Under the pieces are notes generated by a model that was not told the DNA's origin, ran no database searches, and saw only the letters and a program-made list of their open reading frames with translations. Both the position numbers and the translations under genes were made by a program. 10,748 nucleotides of DNA from JAFGQJ01 sp964495755 (GTDB lineage: Bacteria; Spirochaetota; Spirochaetia; SZUA-6; DRHE01): the NCBI GenBank assembly GCA_964495755.1, contig CAZBXU010000125.1:1-10748 (forward strand). Reading direction: 5' to 3'. Shown one piece after another: positions 6,735 to 10,748 of this stretch (position 1 is its first letter; each line of letters begins with the position of its first letter).

Positions 6735-6775
6735 TGATGAGTCTATTCGAATGTCACGTGGAGGTAATACCGTGA
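6734..6775 (+). CDS. 13-residue mini-cistron bridging permease 2 and the LolA-like gene
   Basis: ATG at 6734 overlaps the permease stop by one base (TGATG), and its own TGA (6773-6775) overlaps the GTG start of the LolA-like gene (GTGA). The peptide would be MMSLFECHVEVIP. It has no Shine-Dalgarno of its own. It is better read as a device for ribosome re-initiation and coupling between the flanking genes than as a functional peptide, and it may be fortuitous. Confidence 0.3.
   Translation: MMSLFECHVEVIP
6760..6764 (+). promoter_or_regulatory. Ribosome binding site fixing the LolA-like GTG start
   Basis: GGAGG lies 7 bases before GTG at 6772. The in-frame ATG at 6751 overlaps neither a good site nor the signal-peptide n-region; starting at 6772 gives the classic 'MKKT' opening. 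Confidence 0.75.
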
Positions 6776-7530
6776 AAAAAACGATGGCCATAGTTCTGAC
6801 AACCCTGCTTTTCCTCATCCCTCTGCTTGGCTCCTGGGCGGCGGAACCGGACTTTGAAGCCATATTGCGCACTGTCGATAAGATGTCGAACTTCAAAACC
6901 ACAGACTTCTCCGCAACCTATACCGTTGTCTCCGAGAAACCTGGGGAAGAGGCAAGCGTATTCAAGATCCGTATGTTCCGCCGCGATCAAGAGGACAAGT
7001 TTCTCCTCCTGTTCTTGGAACCGGAGATCCAAAAGGGCCAGGGATACCTGCAGCTGGAGGATAATCTCTGGTTCTACGATCCGGAGAGCCGCAAGTTCAG
7101 CCACTCCTCCTTGAAAGAGAATCTCGAAGACTCGGAAACGAAGAACAGCGACTTCCGCCGCTCCTCCCTGGCCGAGGACTACGATGTGGAGAGCTACAGT
7201 GAAGAAGCCCTCGGAAAATATCCCGTATACGTAATTGACCTGGTCGCCAAGAACGATGAAGTCCCCTACCCACGCATGAAACTTTGGATTCACAAGGACC
7301 AACCCCTGGTACTGAAGGTGGAAGACTACAGCCTTTCGCAACGACTGATGCGCACAGCCTACTACCCAAAGTACATGAAGGTCAGCGACCGCTTCATTCC
7401 CTCCCGCATGCTCTTCGTAGATGAGCTGAAAGAGGGAGAGAAGACCCAGGTAACGATAAAAGACGCTTCGGTGGCGTCCCTTCCCGATTCCGTGTTCACG
7501 AAGGCCTATCTGGAACGGGTCAACCGATAG
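6772..7530 (+). CDS. LolA-like outer-membrane lipoprotein-sorting protein
   Basis: A 252-residue exported protein. From GTG at 6772 it begins 'MKKTMAIVLTTLLFLIPLLGSWAAEP', a clear Sec signal peptide with probable cleavage after the Ala-Ala. There is no lipobox Cys, so it should be soluble in the periplasm. The mature part ('VDKMSNFKTTDFSATYTVVSEKPG', 'LLLFLEPEIQKGQGYLQLEDNLWFYDPESRKF', 'YPKYMKVSDRFIPSRM') fits the LolA-like superfamily, an open beta-barrel that carries an acyl chain or lipoprotein. Its place directly after an ATPase and two FtsX-type permeases supports a role as the chaperone that accepts substrate from that complex. Against strict LolA function, it is longer than classical LolA (about 200 residues) and may serve a dedicated substrate rather than all lipoproteins. 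Confidence 0.85.
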   Translation: MKKTMAIVLTTLLFLIPLLGSWAAEPDFEAILRTVDKMSNFKTTDFSATYTVVSEKPGEEASVFKIRMFRRDQEDKFLLLFLEPEIQKGQGYLQLEDNLWFYDPESRKFSHSSLKENLEDSETKNSDFRRSSLAEDYDVESYSEEALGKYPVYVIDLVAKNDEVPYPRMKLWIHKDQPLVLKVEDYSLSQRLMRTAYYPKYMKVSDRFIPSRMLFVDELKEGEKTQVTIKDASVASLPDSVFTKAYLERVNR

Positions 7531-7579
7531 AGAGCTCGCCGTCAGCCAGCGGCAAACACCCAGGGGGAGGAGTCCAATC

Positions 7580-8827
7580 ATGATTTCAGAACAGGAACAA
7601 GCACTCATCCACACCATCGATCGGGCCGAGCTCGTAGAGCTGACCCGGGAGCTGGTCAAGATCGACTCGGTGATCCGTCCCGAGACGGGTAATACCGAGA
7701 GCAAGGCGGTAGAGTTCATAGCCGAGTGGATTCGGAGGGAGCTCGCCATCGAACCCCTTGTGGAAGAGGTCGAGCCGGGGCGAAAGAACATCATCGCCAC
7801 CCTTGATTCAGGTCGCCCCGGGCCGGTGCTGATGCTGGAGGGACATACCGACGTGGTCAGCGAGGGTGACAGGAACAGTTGGAGCCACGATCCCTTCGCC
7901 GCTGAAATCGTTGACGACCGGATCTACGGGCGCGGGGCCTGCGATATGAAGGGCGGCTTGGCCGTAGCCCTTCTGACCGCCAAGGCCTTCCATGCCTCCA
8001 AGGTCCCTTTTACCGGCAAGATCCGTCTCGGCCTGGTCTGCGACGAAGAGGGGATGATGATCGGTATCAAGGATTTCATCCGCAAGGGCCACGCTGATGA
8101 CGTGGATGCCGCTTTAGTTCCCGAACCGGAAGAGAATCAGCTGTGCATCAGCATGAAAGGCGCGATCCGGGCGATTGTCCGCGTACACGGGAAGATGGCC
8201 CACGGCTGTATGCCTCTGACCGGAATCAATCCCAACACCCGCCTGGCTAAAACCATTCTGGCTTTCGAGGAGTTCGAGACGGCGGAGAAGAAGCGATGCG
8301 GAGAGGATCCCTACCTGGGCTGGCCCTCGATCACCTTCACCGTGGTCCAGACCCCGCCTCCCGGCGAGCCGGCTCAAGCGAATGTCATGCCCGCCGAGGC
8401 GGTGGGTTATGTGGACATCCGCACCACGCCACCGCAAAACCACGAGGAACTGCGAAGTCGCTTGCAGAAGATCCTGACGGACTTAGCCGGAGAAGATCCC
8501 GATTTCAATGCGGAGATCGAGTTCATCGAGGATCGCCCCGTGGTTGCCATCGAGAAGGATGAGGCCATCGTGGGCTGCGCTGCCTCGGCATTTCAGGACA
8601 TCACGGGAAGGGAACCGGTATACAACGGCGTGCCCGGCGCTACCGACGGAACCTTTCTGCACGCCTGGAAGGGAATTCCCTGTTTGGTTAATGGACCCGG
8701 TCCCCGCCATATCCCGCATCAGAAGGATGAGTACATCGATATCGAGGAACTGGTCGAAGCCGCCCGGCTGTACGTCGTGGCAGCCCACCGCTTTTTGAGC
8801 GCCCAGCCGGGGCCACCAAGCCGATAG
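7580..8827 (+). CDS. M20-family metallohydrolase (ArgE/DapE-type deacylase or peptidase)
   Basis: A 415-residue enzyme of the di-zinc M20 family, which removes acyl groups or cleaves peptides; ArgE, DapE and carboxypeptidase G2 are relatives. The metal and catalytic residues can be followed: His89 and Asp91 in 'EGHTDVV', bridging Asp122 in 'GRGACDMKGG', catalytic Glu156 and ligand Glu157 in 'VCDEEG', Glu182 in 'PEPE', and the last ligand His380 in 'GPGPRHIPHQKDEYI'. His208 ('GKMAHG') belongs to the lid/dimer domain. There is no signal peptide, so it should be cytoplasmic. The start follows GGGGGAGGAG. It lies 49 bases after the LolA-like gene with no terminator visible between them, so co-transcription is likely. 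No arginine or lysine pathway genes are nearby, so the substrate is unknown. Confidence 0.9.
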   Translation: MISEQEQALIHTIDRAELVELTRELVKIDSVIRPETGNTESKAVEFIAEWIRRELAIEPLVEEVEPGRKNIIATLDSGRPGPVLMLEGHTDVVSEGDRNSWSHDPFAAEIVDDRIYGRGACDMKGGLAVALLTAKAFHASKVPFTGKIRLGLVCDEEGMMIGIKDFIRKGHADDVDAALVPEPEENQLCISMKGAIRAIVRVHGKMAHGCMPLTGINPNTRLAKTILAFEEFETAEKKRCGEDPYLGWPSITFTVVQTPPPGEPAQANVMPAEAVGYVDIRTTPPQNHEELRSRLQKILTDLAGEDPDFNAEIEFIEDRPVVAIEKDEAIVGCAASAFQDITGREPVYNGVPGATDGTFLHAWKGIPCLVNGPGPRHIPHQKDEYIDIEELVEAARLYVVAAHRFLSAQPGPPSR

Positions 8828-9012
8828 GATTGTTATAGCCTACTCAGACGAAAGCAACGTCGCAGAGAATCGGCCAGTAATCGGAGGAGCTGATTCGATT
8901 TCAGGCTTCGATCCATAACTTGAGGGTCTTAATTTCGTAAGGTCTAATAGAGAACCCCACGATTCAAGCTCCTGACAAGCCCCATCCGATTCACAGGTAT
9001 CTAATAGAAGCT
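8828..9012. other. Remnant-bearing stretch between the hydrolase and DUF433 genes
   Basis: It contains no intact gene. The minus strand carries the start of a DUF5615-like toxin gene and, in another frame, the end of a probable alpha-mannosidase (both listed separately). TCTAATAGA occurs twice, at 8943-8951 and 9000-9008, close to the junction of the two remnants. I see no clear terminator for the upstream operon. Confidence 0.5.
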
Positions 9013-9016
9013 TCAC
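8840..9016 (-). pseudogene. Truncated DUF5615-like (PIN-like) toxin remnant
   Basis: The GTG start (9016) overlaps the stop of the DUF433 gene by 4 bases (GTGA), the usual coupling for this toxin-antitoxin pair. The first ~20 codons read 'MKLLLDTC', then 'GACQELESWG'. This resembles the N-terminus of DUF5615 proteins, with the early Asp of the PIN-like nuclease fold. After about residue 20 the resemblance ends, and the frame runs on without family features to a stop at 8840 (58 codons, against about 110 in the family). The later acidic active-site residues ('TLDKDF'-like motif) are absent, so it cannot be an active nuclease. The N-terminal match is short, so the family call is moderate and leans on the position after DUF433. 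Confidence 0.5.
8901..8963 (-). pseudogene. C-terminal tail of a probable GH38 alpha-mannosidase
   Basis: In a different minus-strand frame from the toxin remnant, 20 codons end at TGA 8901-8903 and read 'VGFSIRPYEIKTLKLWIEA'. '(F)S-x-RP(Y/F)EIKT(L/F)' is the pattern I know from the extreme C-terminus of family 38 alpha-mannosidases. Nothing of the catalytic domain is present, and an in-frame stop lies just upstream (8964-8966). If the call is right, this is the last scrap of a deleted gene fused to the toxin remnant. The match is only about 15 residues, so chance resemblance is possible. Confidence 0.4.
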
Positions 9017-9265
9017 GCGGGAGTTTCGATACTAAGGGGCTCGATTCGCTCATGCCCCACAAGCCGGCGAGCGTAGACGAGACAAGCCCGAATATCCTCA
9101 GATTCCAGCCATGGATAACCGGCAAGAATTGTCTCTTCCGTATCACCTGCGGCTAACATCCCCAGTACGTGTTCGACAGCCAAGCGACGTCCTCTTATTA
9201 TCGGTTTACCGCCGAATATACCGGGATTTTACTGTAATTCGTTCCAATAGCTCTTTTTCGTTCAT
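9013..9265 (-). pseudogene. DUF433 antitoxin-like gene with a one-base frameshift
   Basis: DUF433 proteins are small, mostly helix-turn-helix antitoxin-like proteins (VapB45 type), usually paired with DUF5615 toxins. From ATG 9265 the frame gives 'MNEKELLERITV', then goes out of frame at a run of four A (minus strand, 9227-9230) and stops after 19 codons. Removing one A restores an 83-residue protein: 'NPGIFGGKPIIRG', 'RLAVEHVLGMLAAGDTEETI', 'YPWLESEDIRACLVYA', stop at 9013. That is a full-length DUF433, with the 'NP.I.GGKP.IRG' opening and the 'YP.L...DI.A.L.YA' helix. The error could be a real mutation, a sequencing or assembly indel, or less likely programmed frameshifting. The adjacent toxin is also broken, which favours real decay. 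The Shine-Dalgarno before the ATG is weak. Confidence 0.85.
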
Positions 9266-9326
9266 CACACAACATCCATTCTAGTTCATCGGGCATTTGC
9301 TTGCGCTTCAACCACTCGCTACAACC

Positions 9327-9355
9327 AGTATAACATCAAGCCCTATTAATGCGAA
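9327..9355 (-). promoter_or_regulatory. Candidate promoter for the DUF433 gene
   Basis: Read on the minus strand, TTCGCA (-35, four of six matches) and TATACT (-10, five of six) have optimal 17-base spacing. The leader to the ATG at 9265 would be about 55 bases. Confidence 0.35.
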
Positions 9356-9358
9356 GAA

Positions 9359-9370
9359 GGATCTCGATCC
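9359..9370. repeat. Inverted repeat GGATC-TC-GATCC
   Basis: Perfect 5-base arms with a 2-base spacer, upstream of the CapA gene. It could be an operator or chance; it is too short and lacks the T-run expected of a terminator. Confidence 0.35.
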
Positions 9371-9444
9371 TCTCATGTATACGTATTCAGTAGGGACGTT
9401 TACAGGTCTCCGACATTCCCGTAGAGTACCTTGAGGCCATCAAC

Positions 9445-10716
9445 ATGCTCGCCGATTCGAGAAAGGGAAATCTCCGATTTCTGTTGTCACTTCTATTGCT
9501 TCTGACAACCGGTGCTCCATCACCAGGGAAAGACTCCTCAGCCACTCCGGGGGAGGTGGGTTTCGATTCCCAGGATTCACCGGGACCAGCTCTCGATACA
9601 CCTCCGGGAAGCGAACCCACCATCACGTTGTTTCTCTGCGGCGATGTGATGACCGGGCGAGGCATCGATCAGGTTCTTCCCCATCCGAGCGACCCCCGGA
9701 TCCATGAGCCCTTCGTGAAAAACGCAAAAGATTACGTAGACATCGCCGAGCGGAACAATGGTCCAATTCCTCAGCCTATTGATTTCTCCTATATATGGGG
9801 GGATGTCCTGGAGGAGTTGGATCAGATGAAACCGGACCTGCGGGTCATCAACCTTGAAACGAGTGTAACAACGAGCAACGAGTTCTGGCAGGGCAAAGGT
9901 ATAAATTATCGGATGCATCCGAAGAATGTTCCCTGCCTGAGTCAAGCCAATATCGATTATTGCTCTCTTGCCAACAATCACATCCTCGATTGGGGATACT
10001 CCGGCCTCGCCGAGACAATGGAAACACTCGCCAGGGCGAAGATGAGCTTCTCGGGGGCCGGGCTAAACCTGAAAGAGGCCAGGAAACCAGCGGTGATCGA
10101 AGTGGAAGGCAAAGGAAGGGCAATCCTGTTTTCCCTCTGTACCACCTCGAGCGGCGTTCCATCCGATTGGGCTGCAGCTGAAAACACCCCCGGGTTAAAC
10201 CTAATACGGAACTTCTCCGACAAGACGATCCGTGGACTCGCAGAAGATGTCCGCCAGGTAAAACAAGCTGGAGATATCGTCGTTGCCTCGATTCATTGGG
10301 GCGGCAACTGGGGCTACGAGATCCCCAAGGCGCATAGGAACTTCGCGCATAAACTTATCGAGGAAGCGGGTGTGGATGTAGTTCACGGCCACTCTTCTCA
10401 CCATGTTCGTCCCATTGAGGTGTACAGGGGCAAGTTGATTCTCTACGGTTGCGGAGACTTCATCAATGACTATGAAGGCATCGGCGGCTACGAGGATTTT
10501 CGGGATGATCTGGCGCTGATGTACTTCCCGCGTTTGAGCTCGGCAACTGGACAGCTGATCGATCTACAGATGACACCACTTCAGATAAAACGATTTCGCT
10601 TGCAGCGGGCATCAAAAACGGATGCCCGCTGGCTGCGGGATACCTTGAACAGGTATAGCGGGGCCTTTGGTTCACAAGTCATTCTTAGCGAAGACAACAG
10701 ATTATACCTGCAGTAG
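9445..10716 (+). CDS. CapA-family secreted protein (metallophosphatase-like fold)
   Basis: A 423-residue protein of the CapA family, named after the poly-gamma-glutamate capsule protein and carrying a calcineurin-like phosphoesterase fold. Conserved blocks appear in order: 'FLCGDVMTGRGID' (Asp67), 'INLETSVT' (Asn136, Glu138), 'CSLANNHILDWGYSGL' (Asn178, His179), 'SIHWGGNWG' (His284), 'VVHGHSSHHVRPIEVY' (His314/His316) and 'LILYGCGDFINDYEG'. These supply the expected metal ligands. The N-terminus (basic residues, then FLLSLLLLLTTGA) is a signal peptide or membrane anchor without a lipobox Cys. A Pro/Ser/Gly-rich linker follows (~25-58). The ATG at 9445 has GAGG 8 bases upstream, and an in-frame stop (~9394) rules out a much longer form. 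No capB or capC is nearby, so a canonical polyglutamate capsule is not supported. Confidence 0.88.
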   Translation: MLADSRKGNLRFLLSLLLLLTTGAPSPGKDSSATPGEVGFDSQDSPGPALDTPPGSEPTITLFLCGDVMTGRGIDQVLPHPSDPRIHEPFVKNAKDYVDIAERNNGPIPQPIDFSYIWGDVLEELDQMKPDLRVINLETSVTTSNEFWQGKGINYRMHPKNVPCLSQANIDYCSLANNHILDWGYSGLAETMETLARAKMSFSGAGLNLKEARKPAVIEVEGKGRAILFSLCTTSSGVPSDWAAAENTPGLNLIRNFSDKTIRGLAEDVRQVKQAGDIVVASIHWGGNWGYEIPKAHRNFAHKLIEEAGVDVVHGHSSHHVRPIEVYRGKLILYGCGDFINDYEGIGGYEDFRDDLALMYFPRLSSATGQLIDLQMTPLQIKRFRLQRASKTDARWLRDTLNRYSGAFGSQVILSEDNRLYLQ

Positions 10717-10748
10717 CTGCTTTTCATGGATGTAGCGAGTCTACAAGC

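Larger units (their letters stand above)
9266..9444. other. Divergent regulatory region between DUF433 and CapA genes
   Basis: It contains no gene. On the minus strand TTCGCA (9355-9350) and TATACT (9332-9327) are 17 bases apart, a possible promoter for the DUF433 gene. On the plus strand TATAAC (9329-9334) overlaps the same bases. An inverted repeat GGATC-TC-GATCC lies at 9359-9370 and an 8-base palindrome ATACGTAT at 9379-9386. Confidence 0.4.

Noticed and set aside
6754..7800. Minus-strand open frame of 348 codons
   Set aside because: It lies antisense to the LolA-like and M20 genes, both of which have signal peptide or active-site evidence. It is a codon-bias shadow.
10710..10724. GCAG-TAG-CTGC followed by TTTT as a terminator after the CapA gene
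   Set aside because: It has a four-base stem and a three-base loop, overlaps the stop codon, and is too weak to call.
1..10748. CRISPR array, tRNA, rRNA or insertion sequence
   Set aside because: I saw no regularly spaced repeats, no tRNA-like cloverleaf, no rRNA segments and no transposase with terminal inverted repeats.

Overview
This window looks like part of a scaffold from a diderm (outer-membrane) bacterium, probably from a metagenome. A run of exactly 100 Ns with an identical 55-bp sequence on each side shows it was scaffolded. The diderm call rests on a complete Lol/MacB-type export operon whose last gene encodes a periplasmic LolA-like protein. Base composition is moderately GC-rich by eye. 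Shine-Dalgarno sites of the GGAGG type precede almost every gene, and TTG and GTG starts are used. The gene set (ATPase, two FtsX-type permeases, LolA-like protein, stand-alone cyclic-nucleotide-fold protein, DUF433/DUF5615 pair) would suit a free-living spirochaete, but no marker gene is present, so that placement is a guess.

Left part (1-1301). After about 340 bases with no convincing gene, a minus-strand gene encodes a small protein with a cyclic-nucleotide-binding fold and no visible DNA-binding domain. Divergent from it is a regulatory stretch with a candidate promoter and an inverted repeat.

Damaged sugar locus (1302-3133). A short-chain dehydrogenase, interrupted by the assembly gap and cut off after its active site, is followed by the C-terminal half of a family 15 glycoside hydrolase. 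In an intact locus they would be neighbours, one releasing glucose and the other probably oxidising it. Here about 320 bases of unrelated DNA replace the end of the first gene and the start of the second. That DNA carries a strong ribosome binding site and the first ~53 codons of an unidentified gene on the opposite strand.

Core operon (3247-8827). Five plus-strand genes are packed tightly: ABC ATPase, two FtsX-type permeases, a LolA-like periplasmic protein and an M20-family metallohydrolase. The first four form one envelope export or lipoprotein-trafficking machine. A 13-codon mini-cistron links the second permease to the LolA-like gene through overlapping stop/start codons. The hydrolase follows after 49 bases and may simply be co-transcribed.

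Gene graveyard (8828-9265, minus strand). It holds a DUF433 antitoxin-like gene with a one-base frameshift, the first ~20 codons of its usual DUF5615 toxin partner starting with a 4-base overlap, and then what looks like the last 20 codons of a GH38 alpha-mannosidase.

Right part (9266-10748). A possible divergent promoter region precedes a CapA-family secreted protein. No complete new defence or mobile system is visible. The most interesting material is the two mosaic loci, the degraded toxin-antitoxin pair and the coupling mini-cistron.
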